9,838 nucleotides of DNA from assembly GCA_043101835.1 (NCBI GenBank), contig JBICHM010000354.1, positions 1-9,838 on the forward strand, read 5' to 3'. Below the pieces are notes generated by a model that saw only the letters and a list, made by a program, of their open reading frames with translations, was not told where the DNA came from and ran no database searches. The stretch comes from JBICHM01 sp043101835 (GTDB lineage: Bacteria; Planctomycetota; Phycisphaerae; Phycisphaerales; UBA1924). Made by a program: the position numbers and the translations under genes. This document shows, piece after piece, positions 1-5,630 of this stretch. Position 1 is the stretch's first letter. The number at the start of each line of letters is the position of its first letter.

Positions 1-1
1 C

Positions 2-1282
2 GAGCGCATGCCCGTCGCCATCGCGCTCGGCGGGCAGTCCGTGCTCCCCTTCAGCGCCATCGCCCCGCTGCCGCCGGGCATCAGCGAACTGCTCATGGCC
101 GGCTTCCTCAACAGGCGCGGCGTCCCGATGGTCCCGTGCAAGACCGTCCCGCTGCGCGCGCCGGCCGACGCCGAGATCGTCCTCGAAGGCTGGGTCTCGC
201 ACGAAGCCGGCCCACCCGGCTACGACCCGCGCGACGAATCACAAGGCCCGCTCGGCCCCGGCGCCGTCTTCGAAGGCCCTTTCGGCGACCACACCGGCTT
301 CTACTCGCTGCCCGATCGCTACCCGCTTGTCGAGATCACTGCCGTCACGATGCGCCGGCGCGCGATCTACCCCACCACCATCGTCGGCCTCCCCCCGCAG
401 GAGGACTACCCGATGGGCAAGGCCGTCGAGCGCCTCTTCCTCCCGCTGCTCAAGACGATCGTCCACGATGTCGCCGACTACGACCTGCCCCTCTTCGGCG
501 CCTTCCACAACTGCGCGATCGTGCAGATCCACAAGGAGTACGCGCTGCAGGGCAGGCGCCTCATGGCCTCCATCTGGGGCGCCGGGCAGATGGCCTGGAC
601 CAAACTGCTCTTCGTCGTGGATGACCTCGACCCCCACGACACCTTCCGCGCGCTCGCCGAGGTCGGCCGGCGCTGCGACCCCGCGACCGATGTCACCATC
701 CAGTACGGCCCGCTCGACATCCTCGACCACGCCGCGCCCGCCATGGGCGCCGGCGGCAAACTCGGCTTCGACGCCACGCGACGATTCCCCGGCGAGGCCG
801 ACGCGATCGGCCAGTCCCCCGCCGCCCCGCTCCGCGGCATGAGCGACGCCGAGGCCGACGCCTGGCTCGCGCAGGTGTCGCGCTGCGAAGGCGTCGTCGA
901 AGCGGCACTGCCCGAACCACTCGGGCGCGCCTGGCTGCTGCTGCGCGTGCGCACGAGCGCCGACGACCCCACCGCCGGCCGGCGCGCGCTCGAGGCGGCC
1001 CTCAGCGTCGAGCACGCCCAGGCGCCGCGCTTCGCCATCGCCCTCGGCGCCGACATCGACCTCGCCGACCTCGACAGCGCCCTCTTCCACTGGTGCGCCA
1101 ACTTCGACCCCGCGCGCGACGCCGTAAGGACACGCGGGCGCATGGGCTTCGACGCCACCCCCAAGCGAAACGGCTGGCGCCTCAACGGCCGCCCGACGCG
1201 CGAGTGGCCCCCCGTCATCGCCATGGACGACGCGACGAAGGAACTCGTCGATCGGCGCTGGGGCGAATACGGCCTCGCCTGA
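2..1282 (+). CDS. UbiD-family decarboxylase, probable menaquinone biosynthesis decarboxylase (5' truncated by window edge)
   Basis: This is the C-terminal part of a UbiD-type carboxy-lyase. The family uses prenylated FMN to remove a carboxyl group from aromatic or polyprenyl-aromatic substrates. The reading frame is open to the window edge (Glu-Arg codons precede the first Met), so the ATG at 8 is internal and about 150-200 N-terminal residues are missing. Visible family blocks, numbered from that Met, are PVAIALGG near the start, PADAEIVLEG (about 52-61), EGPFGDHTGFYS (about 89-100), IYPTTIVGLPPQEDYPMGKA (about 120-139), GAFHNCAIVQI, GQMAWTKLLFVVDD, and GGKLGFDATRRF. About 140 more residues follow and contain a second FDPARD...GRMGFDATPK block. 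I recall this extended architecture from the roughly 600-residue UbiD proteins of futalosine-type menaquinone synthesis, so that role is my best guess. The exact substrate cannot be read from sequence. The gene ends 159 bp before the next gene. Confidence 0.88.
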   Translation, partial: ERMPVAIALGGQSVLPFSAIAPLPPGISELLMAGFLNRRGVPMVPCKTVPLRAPADAEIVLEGWVSHEAGPPGYDPRDESQGPLGPGAVFEGPFGDHTGFYSLPDRYPLVEITAVTMRRRAIYPTTIVGLPPQEDYPMGKAVERLFLPLLKTIVHDVADYDLPLFGAFHNCAIVQIHKEYALQGRRLMASIWGAGQMAWTKLLFVVDDLDPHDTFRALAEVGRRCDPATDVTIQYGPLDILDHAAPAMGAGGKLGFDATRRFPGEADAIGQSPAAPLRGMSDAEADAWLAQVSRCEGVVEAALPEPLGRAWLLLRVRTSADDPTAGRRALEAALSVEHAQAPRFAIALGADIDLADLDSALFHWCANFDPARDAVRTRGRMGFDATPKRNGWRLNGRPTREWPPVIAMDDATKELVDRRWGEYGLA

Positions 1283-1298
1283 CCACGCAGCATTCTGA

Positions 1299-1441
1299 CT
1301 ATTATTTTTCAATCAGCGCGCGATGCGTCCCCTTGCGCGGGGAAAATGCACTTCTCTTGCAGGAAACCCGTTGCGGGTCCAGCGCGGGATCAGGTACTCG
1401 CGAGGTTCACATCCAGCATCCACCCGACCTGGAGGGAGCCC
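1299..1441 (+). promoter_or_regulatory. AT-rich promoter-like gap and leader before the secreted repeat protein
   Basis: The stretch 1290-1315 is strikingly AT-rich for this DNA and contains TATTAT at 1300-1305, a near-consensus -10 box. I see no convincing -35 box. Downstream, the presumed leader holds two small hairpins: CCCC/GGGG at 1329-1332 and 1339-1342, and an ACCCG-TTG-CGGGT hairpin just after 1366. A strong GGAGGG ribosome-binding site at 1431-1436 lies 5 nt before the ATG at 1442. The box could also be part of a terminator for the upstream gene, because the AT stretch contains a run of five T, but no strong stem precedes it. Confidence 0.35.
1431..1436 (+). promoter_or_regulatory. 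Ribosome-binding site GGAGGG that fixes the start at 1442
   Basis: GGAGGG lies 5 nt before the ATG at 1442, which begins a canonical signal peptide. The upstream in-frame ATG at 1346 has no such site and would bury the signal peptide behind 32 unrelated residues. Confidence 0.75.
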
Positions 1442-2788
1442 ATGCGCAAGTCCCCAATCGCGTGCGCTGTGAATGCGCGCCTCGCCGCCTGCACCGCCAC
1501 CGTCCTTCTCGGCGCCAGCGCCGCCGCGCAGGACTGTGCGCCGGCGTGGGACACCGGTTTCCCCGGCGGGACGCCCAACGGCTTCACCCTCACCGCCGCC
1601 ATCGCCTCACCGGGCGGCGAAGAGCGCATCTTCCTCGGTGGCGCCTTTCTCACCATCGGCGGCATCAGCACCAATCGCATCGCGCAATGGGATGGCAGCG
1701 CGTGGAGCACGCTCGGCAGCGGCCTCAACGACCGGCCCAATGCGATGGTCTTCTACGACGACGGCTCCGGCGCCGGCGAACGCCTCTTCGTCGGCGGCAA
1801 GTTCACCGTCGCCGGCGGCGTCTTCGCCGCCAAGGTCGGCGCATGGGACGGGACGACCTGGTCCGGCCTCGGCAGCGGACTGCAGACCTCCTCGAGCGCC
1901 ATCACGCGCGCACTCGCCGTGCACGACGACGGCACAGGCGCCGCGCTCTACGCCGGGGGCGTCTTCAACACCGCCGGCGGACAGCCCGTCTCCAACATTG
2001 CCCGATGGGACGGCGCATCCTGGTCCGCGCTCGGCCCGGGCCTCAACGGCCCCGTCTTCGCACTCGCCGTCCACGACGACGGAACCGGGCCGGCGCTCTA
2101 CGCCGGCGGCGGATTCACCGCCACCGGCGACGGCGCCACGTCCCTCTCCAGCGACGCCAGGTGGGATGGCAGTACATGGTCGAGCGTCGGCGATGAACTC
2201 ACCGGCGATGTGCTCGCGATGACCAGCGCCAACCCGGGCGGCGGGCCGAATCGGCTCTTCATCGGTGGCGACTTCACCGGCGTCGCCCCCGGCGTCTCCG
2301 CAGTTGCAACGCTCGATGGCAATGTGTGGGCGCCACTCGGAACCGGCGCGGCGTTCCCCGTGCGCGCACTGCATGCCTTTGACGACGGCGCAGGCCCCGC
2401 CCTCGCCGCCGCGGGCGACTTCGCCTTCATCGGCGGCGTCACGGCCCGGGCTCTCGCGCGGTGGGACGGCGCAGCCTGGTCCGACATCGGCGGCAGCATG
2501 GAGACCTCCAGCACCGCGCATGCGCTGGCCTTCGGCGATTTCGCCGGCGAACCCTCGCTCATCGTCGGAGGGCTCTTCGACGGCGCAACCGACAACGTCG
2601 CGCGCTGGGTCGGCTGCGCTGCCGCGGGCAGCGGCCCGGACGCCAACGGCGACGGCGCGGTCAACGGCGCCGACCTCGGCCTGCTCCTCGGCGCATGGGG
2701 GACTGCGAACGGCGCGTTTGACTACAACAACGACGGCACGGTCGACGGCGACGATCTGGGCGTGCTGCTAGGCGCGTGGACCGGCTGA
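1442..2788 (+). CDS. Secreted repeat (propeller-like) protein with C-terminal dockerin-like calcium loops
   Basis: This 448-residue protein is predicted to be exported. It has a basic N-terminus (MRK), a hydrophobic Ala/Leu stretch and a signal-peptidase-like ASAAAQ site near residue 30. The body is built from units of about 50-60 residues of the form L-[FY]-x-GG-x-F-x(n)-A-x-WDG-x-x-W-x-x-[LVI]-G, ending in a FDDGxGxA-like turn. I count six full units and a seventh partial one (LIVGGLFDGATDNVARW), which the N-terminal strand TLTAAIAS could complete. A closed seven-bladed beta-propeller is therefore plausible. Residues 400-448 carry two DxNxDGxVxxxDLxxLLxAW loops, resembling the paired calcium loops of type I dockerins that are frequent in planctomycete exported proteins. 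No catalytic motif is visible and the ligand is unknown. The ATG at 1442 is chosen over an in-frame ATG at 1346 because it has the GGAGGG site and starts the signal peptide. It ends 15 bp from a convergent gene. Confidence 0.8.
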   Translation: MRKSPIACAVNARLAACTATVLLGASAAAQDCAPAWDTGFPGGTPNGFTLTAAIASPGGEERIFLGGAFLTIGGISTNRIAQWDGSAWSTLGSGLNDRPNAMVFYDDGSGAGERLFVGGKFTVAGGVFAAKVGAWDGTTWSGLGSGLQTSSSAITRALAVHDDGTGAALYAGGVFNTAGGQPVSNIARWDGASWSALGPGLNGPVFALAVHDDGTGPALYAGGGFTATGDGATSLSSDARWDGSTWSSVGDELTGDVLAMTSANPGGGPNRLFIGGDFTGVAPGVSAVATLDGNVWAPLGTGAAFPVRALHAFDDGAGPALAAAGDFAFIGGVTARALARWDGAAWSDIGGSMETSSTAHALAFGDFAGEPSLIVGGLFDGATDNVARWVGCAAAGSGPDANGDGAVNGADLGLLLGAWGTANGAFDYNNDGTVDGDDLGVLLGAWTG

Positions 2789-2802
2789 CCGCACAACCGG
2801 TC
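2787..2802. terminator. Small hairpin between convergent genes, possible weak terminator
   Basis: GACCG (2787-2791) pairs with CGGTC (2798-2802) around a 6-nt loop in the 15-bp gap between two convergent genes. It overlaps the plus-strand stop codon. There is no T-run on either strand, so it is at best a weak bidirectional terminator. Confidence 0.25.
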
Positions 2803-2803
2803 T

Positions 2804-3343
2804 TCACTCTTCGTCGAAGACCATCTCTTCCACAGCCGGCCCGCGCGACACCGCAGCGCTCGGCGTCGCCAGCGCAAGGCCGTTGGCCATCGCCATCAGA
2901 TCCGGATCGCGCGCCCGCACGCCCACCACCTGCCCGACATAGAGCTCGTGATCGCCCTCGAGATCGATGTGGCGGATCACCTCGCAGTCGAGGCAGCACA
3001 ACGCGCGCGTGATGCACGGCGAACCGGTGACCATCGCCTCGTGCTCGATCAGTTCGAGCGGGTCGTCGGCGTGCTCATCGGCGCGCTCCAGCTTGCGCCG
3101 GATGAACCCCTCTTCCGGGTCGAGGCGTGAGAGCGCAAAGGCATGGCTGTCGCGGATGATCGGCTCGATCGGCCGCCCCTTCCGGATCGACACCGCCACC
3201 ATCGGCGGATCCACGCAGCAGAACTGCACCCACCGGACCGGGATCACCGCGCGCGACCGCCCGAACTTCGACGCGAGCGCAAAGACGCTCCCGCTGTCGA
3301 GACCGAGCGCGCTCGCCCACTCGGCGACTCGTGCACTGTCCAT
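2804..3343 (-). CDS. Flavin reductase-like (FMN-binding split barrel) protein
   Basis: This 179-residue protein fits the flavin reductase-like split-barrel family, whose members bind FMN and often act as NAD(P)H:flavin oxidoreductases or partners of flavin monooxygenases. Family features are the early beta strand VFALASKFG (20-28), the DPPMVAVSIRK strand (45-55), the central helix and strand FALSRL (69-74), TGSPCITRALCCLDCEV (106-122) and the GDHELYVGQVVGVR strand (130-143). The length is normal for a single-domain member. Six cysteines (42, 43, 110, 116, 117, 120) are more than I would expect for this fold, but no metal-binding spacing is obvious. The start is the ATG at 3341-3343, preceded by a GAGGGAGA ribosome-binding site about 9-11 nt upstream. 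A longer in-frame extension of 83 residues looks non-coding and runs through the promoter region. The electron donor and physiological partner cannot be inferred. Confidence 0.78.
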   Translation of the reverse strand: MDSARVAEWASALGLDSGSVFALASKFGRSRAVIPVRWVQFCCVDPPMVAVSIRKGRPIEPIIRDSHAFALSRLDPEEGFIRRKLERADEHADDPLELIEHEAMVTGSPCITRALCCLDCEVIRHIDLEGDHELYVGQVVGVRARDPDLMAMANGLALATPSAAVSRGPAVEEMVFDEE

Positions 3344-3422
3344 CGGGTTGTCTCTCCCTCGTCGCACGGCCCGCCGGCAGCGCCCGGCGCCGACCGTGTC
3401 CTCTCTCCTCGTCTCCAAGCGC

Positions 3423-3452
3423 ACCATACCCCACGCCGAGGTGGGGTGTCGG
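3423..3452 (-). promoter_or_regulatory. Candidate minus-strand promoter with inverted repeat in its spacer
   Basis: Read on the minus strand, CCGACA (3447-3452) and TATGGT (3423-3428) resemble -35 and -10 boxes with an 18-nt spacer, about 80 nt before the flavin-reductase-like gene. A perfect 7-bp inverted repeat, ACCCCAC at 3428-3434 and GTGGGGT at 3441-3447 with a 6-nt gap, fills the spacer. It could be an operator or an mRNA hairpin. The GTGGGG half also matches the core seen in the candidate MraZ boxes downstream. The promoter boxes are only partial matches. Confidence 0.35.
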
Positions 3453-3555
3453 GCCGGGTTGCGATTCCGATGCGAAACTTCCCGCCCCCGATAAAGGGGT
3501 TCAGTTCTCCACCGGATGTCCACAGACCGAGAAATTGTCGGATCGAGAACTCGGA
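3453..3555. other. Divergent intergenic stretch without a gene
   Basis: The gap between the divergent genes runs from 3344 to 3671 (328 bp). Between the two candidate promoters I see only minor structure: a CCCC/GGGG hairpin around 3487-3500 in a comparatively AT-containing patch, a CCGA/TCGG hairpin around 3530-3544, and a GTTCTC/GAGAAC pair flanking it. Nothing here codes convincingly. Confidence 0.4.
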
Positions 3556-3581
3556 GTGTTGCGTTGTGTGGCGTTGTGGGG
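3556..3581 (+). promoter_or_regulatory. Three 10-bp-phased GTGKGG boxes, candidate MraZ autoregulatory site
   Basis: GTGTTG (3556-3561), GTGTGG (3566-3571) and GTGGGG (3576-3581) are spaced at exactly 10 bp, with identical CGTT spacers. MraZ proteins are known to bind short direct repeats with a TGGG- or GTGG-like core at one helical turn spacing in their own promoters. Here the repeats lie 90 bp upstream of mraZ and within its candidate promoter, which suggests autorepression. The match to the family pattern is from memory and by eye; the phasing is seen directly. Confidence 0.65.
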
Positions 3582-3587
3582 TACTGT
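3559..3587 (+). promoter_or_regulatory. Candidate mraZ promoter
   Basis: TTGCGT at 3559-3564 and TACTGT at 3582-3587 form partial -35 and -10 matches with an optimal 17-nt spacer. The three phased boxes occupy the spacer, so a protein bound there would block RNA polymerase. GTGGG (3576-3580) can also pair with CCCAC (3588-3592). The implied leader is about 80 nt and includes a GCCGA-GGAG-TCGGC hairpin at 3604-3617. Confidence 0.4.
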
Positions 3588-3671
3588 CCCACGCACGTCG
3601 CCCGCCGAGGAGTCGGCAGGGTGGATGGCCCGCGACTTCCTCACGGATGGGACGACCGCAGGTGGGCATGA

Positions 3672-4160
3672 GTGCTCTTTACAGGTCACTACGAGCACAC
3701 GATCGACTCGAAGCGTCGGCTCGCCATCCCGGCGGACATCCGCTCGCGATGGGATGCGACGACGCACGGGGCGGCCTGGTACGCGGTGCCCTGGCTGGGC
3801 AGGATCATCCGGCTCTACACCGAGACGGCGTTCAAGACGCGCGCGGCGGACTACTCCCTCTCCCTCACCCCGGACGAGGACGAGGCGGAACTGCTCGCGA
3901 CGCTCTTCGGGCTTTCGGCGCGCCTCGAGCCGGACGCCGCGGGTCGAATCCGGTTCCCGGACGAGATGCTGGATCTCGTAGGCCTGGACAACGAGGTGAC
4001 GCTGGTCGGCGTGGGCGACTGGTTGGAAGTCAGGGATCGGGCCGAATGGCGGACGAGCATGCGTCAGCGCCTGGAGCAGCTGCCCGAGATGATGCGCAGG
4101 GTCGAGTCGAAGCGGAACACGCGATTCGGGAAGCCGGGCCCCGAACGCGACGGACGATGA
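3672..4160 (+). CDS. mraZ: MraZ transcriptional regulator
   Basis: This 162-residue protein is MraZ, a DNA-binding regulator made of two AbrB-like swapped-hairpin half-domains. In other bacteria it forms a ring-shaped oligomer and controls the division and cell-wall (dcw) genes, including its own. The N-terminus MLFTGHYEHTIDSKRRLAIP is diagnostic. The first DNA-binding loop is at residues 12-20 (DSKRRLAIP) and the second at 88-96 (DAAGRIRFP). The first loop has Arg where many members have Gly (DxKGR). The C-terminus beyond about residue 140 is basic and probably disordered. The start is GTG at 3672, because translation from it gives the family N-terminus exactly; AGGTGG at 3660-3665 is a suitable ribosome-binding site. 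The gene is not followed by rsmH or ftsL, its usual partners, but by about 680 bp of non-coding, strongly structured DNA. Confidence 0.95.
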   Translation: MLFTGHYEHTIDSKRRLAIPADIRSRWDATTHGAAWYAVPWLGRIIRLYTETAFKTRAADYSLSLTPDEDEAELLATLFGLSARLEPDAAGRIRFPDEMLDLVGLDNEVTLVGVGDWLEVRDRAEWRTSMRQRLEQLPEMMRRVESKRNTRFGKPGPERDGR

Positions 4161-4173
4161 GAGAGAGCTGATT

Positions 4174-4525
4174 CGATCGGCCCGTCGTGGTGGGAAACCG
4201 CCGCGATCGGGATTGCGGGAAACCGCACGAAGGAACGGGGCGGACCGATCGCACGGCTGCGTGAGGCCCGCAACAGACACACCGAGTTGTTGGATCACAC
4301 GGGCCGACGAGGGATCGTCAGCCCGGGCGCGGTCGCCGCGCCACACCCGCAGGGAAGCGGGTCCCGCAGACGCCGTCGCAAGGCTGCGACGGCGCCGGCG
4401 GGACGACATGCAGCGTGCCGCAGGGAGCGCGAGCGGTGACGACGGGTCGAACCCCCGGCCAGGGTTCACGGGGCCCGACGACGCAGGGACGCGTCGGATC
4501 ACACATCGGGATCGCATGGGCGATC
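4174..4525 (+). ncRNA. Candidate structured RNA downstream of mraZ (unknown family)
   Basis: No credible gene lies here, but the plus strand folds into a chain of hairpins. A 7-bp stem (4174-4180 with 4245-4251) encloses two GAAA-capped hairpins: one of 13 bp (4181-4193 with 4198-4211, one bulged base at 4207) and one of 5 bp (4214-4218 with 4223-4227). Further pairings are 4265-4275 with 4288-4305 (6+5 bp), 4306-4310 with 4315-4319, 4326-4332 with 4336-4342, 4345-4350 with 4357-4362, a 10-bp perfect stem 4371-4380/4385-4394 nested in 4363-4367/4398-4402, 4417-4421/4433-4437, 4449-4454/4462-4467, 4479-4484/4491-4496 and 4510-4515/4520-4525. G-U pairs in the first hairpin would be A-C mismatches on the other strand, so the RNA is plus-sense. 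It begins 13 bp after mraZ and may be part of that transcript. High GC makes some stems occur by chance. I do not recognise a known family. Confidence 0.5.
4292..4504 (+). repeat. Repeated GGATCACAC element inside the structured region
   Basis: GGATCACAC occurs at 4292-4300 and 4496-4504. Each copy directly follows, or shares its first base with, the 3' arm of a hairpin, and each is followed within 3-10 nt by GGGATCG. The motif CGCAGGGA also recurs three times (AGGGA at 4351, 4422 and 4485), twice as the loop of a 6-bp hairpin. This may reflect an internal duplication or repeated protein-binding sites. Confidence 0.4.
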
Positions 4526-4677
4526 GCCGCAGCACGCCGCCACCGTCCGATCGGCCGTGAGGTCGGTCGGGCGATTCCAGCGTCTCCCGTCGCGTCCGGC
4601 AGGGCGCGGCGTGGAGGCGCGACATGACCCCACCACCGCGCTGGCGGGCGCATGCCCACGCGCCCACCGACGCACCG
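4526..4677 (+). other. Non-coding stretch between the structured region and the terminator
   Basis: I see no gene here. Short frames lack ribosome-binding sites and family-like composition. A CCGATC/GGTCGG pairing lies around 4547-4570. Otherwise the stretch is unremarkable GC-rich sequence and may belong to the same transcript as the structured region. Confidence 0.35.
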
Positions 4678-4716
4678 ACCGCCCGCGCCCCCACCTGCGC
4701 GGGCGGTCCCCCTTTT
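4678..4716 (+). terminator. Terminator-like 11-bp hairpin with trailing T-run
   Basis: ACCGCCCGCGC (4678-4688) pairs perfectly with GCGCGGGCGGT (4697-4707) around an 8-nt loop. The stem is followed by five C and then TTTT at 4713-4716. The C tract before the T-run is not canonical, but the stem is the strongest in the gap and there is no T-run on the other strand. It would end the mraZ or structured-RNA transcript before the tpiA promoter. Confidence 0.55.
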
Positions 4717-4746
4717 GCCCCCGCCCATCGCCCAATCGAGCGGGCA

Positions 4747-4807
4747 GCCCTCGCGAGGGCCGGGTATAGTGGCGGGCTCGCCCGACCCCGGGCGACCTGC
4801 GCGCAGG
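4747..4807 (+). promoter_or_regulatory. Candidate tpiA operon promoter with 14-bp palindrome
   Basis: TATAGT at 4765-4770 is a good -10 box, but no clear -35 box is present. A perfect palindrome GCCCTCGCGAGGGC (4747-4760) covers the -35 and spacer region and could be an operator. Just downstream of the expected start, CGCCCG/CGGGCG (4779-4784 with 4789-4794) and the palindrome CCTGCGCGCAGG (4796-4807) put two hairpins in the roughly 65-nt leader. This is the only clear promoter before the tpiA-secG-yicC run. Confidence 0.5.
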
Positions 4808-4841
4808 CCACGCCCGCGCCCGACCACCGGAGTTCGTGTCG

Positions 4842-5630
4842 ATGGGACCCAGACGGCCCTTCGTGGGCGGCAACTGGAAGATGCACGGCGATCGCGCCCG
4901 CGCCAGAGCGCTGGCCGAGGGGCTCGTCGCGCGCCGACCCGCCGCCGGCGTCGACATCGTCGTCTTCCCACCCTTCGTCCACCTTGACGCCGTCCACGGG
5001 CGCATCGAGAAATCGTCCGTCGCCCTTGGCGCCCAGGATGTCTACTTCGAGCGCGAGGGCGCCTTCACCGGCGAGGTTTCGGCCCCCATGCTCCTCGACG
5101 CCGGCTGCGCATGGGCGCTCACCGGCCATTCCGAGCGCCGCCATGTGGTCGGCGAGTCCGACGACCTCGTCGGGCGCAAGACGCGCGCCGCCCTTGACGC
5201 CGGCCTCGCCTGCGTGCTCTGCATTGGCGAGACGCTCGACGAGCGCGAAGCCGGCGAAACCGATCAGGTCAACGAGCGCCAGCTCCGCGCCGGGCTCCAC
5301 GCAGTCGATCGCGCGTGGGCCGACCGCCTCGTCGTCGCATACGAGCCCGTGTGGGCCATCGGCACCGGGCGCACCGCGAGCCCCGACGACGCCCAGAATG
5401 CGCATGAGCGCATCCGCACCGTGCTCGCCGAAATCCTCGGCGACGCCGGCGCCGAGGTGCGCATCGTCTACGGCGGCTCGGTGAAGCCCGACAACGCCGC
5501 GGACCTCTTCAGCCAGCCCGACATCGACGGGGGCCTCATCGGAGGCGCCTCGCTGCACATCGACCAGTTCCTTGCCATCTGCGCCGAGGCCGCCCGCGCG
5601 GGCAGCGCCTCGGGAGGAGTCACCCGGTGA
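4842..5630 (+). CDS. tpiA: Triosephosphate isomerase
   Basis: This 262-residue cytoplasmic enzyme interconverts dihydroxyacetone phosphate and glyceraldehyde 3-phosphate in glycolysis and gluconeogenesis. All key elements are present: Asn11 and Lys13 in GGNWKM, the catalytic His96 in TGHSERR, the catalytic Glu168 in YEPVWAIGTG, the flexible loop 6 (AIGTGRTAS, 172-180), and the phosphate-binding YGGSVKPDN and GGLIGGASL motifs near the C-terminus. The length is normal. I chose the ATG at 4842 because GGAG at 4829-4832 then has a 9-nt spacing. A GTG at 4836 in the same frame would be only 3 nt from it and adds just Met-Ser. The stop codon overlaps the secG GTG start, and a tpiA-secG order is common in bacteria. 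Confidence 0.97.
   Translation: MGPRRPFVGGNWKMHGDRARARALAEGLVARRPAAGVDIVVFPPFVHLDAVHGRIEKSSVALGAQDVYFEREGAFTGEVSAPMLLDAGCAWALTGHSERRHVVGESDDLVGRKTRAALDAGLACVLCIGETLDEREAGETDQVNERQLRAGLHAVDRAWADRLVVAYEPVWAIGTGRTASPDDAQNAHERIRTVLAEILGDAGAEVRIVYGGSVKPDNAADLFSQPDIDGGLIGGASLHIDQFLAICAEAARAGSASGGVTR

Noticed and set aside
1346..1441. An upstream start for the secreted repeat protein
   Set aside because: It has no ribosome-binding site and would hide the signal peptide.
1607..2521. Minus-strand open frames opposite the secreted repeat protein and the UbiD gene
   Set aside because: They are shadows of strongly supported genes, and their apparent repeats mirror the plus-strand WDG repeats.
3344..3592. 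An 83-residue N-terminal extension of the flavin-reductase-like gene
   Set aside because: It has no family similarity, would cover both candidate promoters, and the ATG at 3343 has its own ribosome-binding site.
4292..4300. GGATCACAC as the 3' end of a 16S rRNA
   Set aside because: Only the GGATCAC part matches and no rRNA sequence precedes it.
4213..4560. Short plus-strand open frames in the gap (for example 4213-4560 and 4415-4627)
   Set aside because: They have no ribosome-binding site and biased Arg/Pro/Gly composition, and they run through hairpins that account better for the sequence.
4174..4716. RNase P RNA, considered because rnpB lies next to mraZ in some bacteria
   Set aside because: The conserved GAGGAAAGTCC-type and ACAGAACCCGGCTTA-type segments are absent on both strands.
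4174..4716. tmRNA, SRP RNA or a tRNA (GTTCGA-like segment near 4445 on the minus strand)
   Set aside because: There is no tmRNA tag reading frame or tRNA-like end, no GGAAGGAAGCAG SRP loop, and the T-arm-like segment lacks a pairing 5-bp stem and an acceptor stem.
4836..4841. GTG start for tpiA, six bases upstream of the chosen ATG
   Set aside because: The GGAG sequence would be only 3 nt away. The ATG at 4842 has a 9-nt spacing, though the GTG cannot be fully excluded.
3501..5558. A 685-residue minus-strand open frame across mraZ, the structured gap and tpiA
   Set aside because: It lies opposite two clearly identified genes, has low-complexity Arg/Ala/Gly-rich composition and no family motif. 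Long antisense frames are expected at this GC content.
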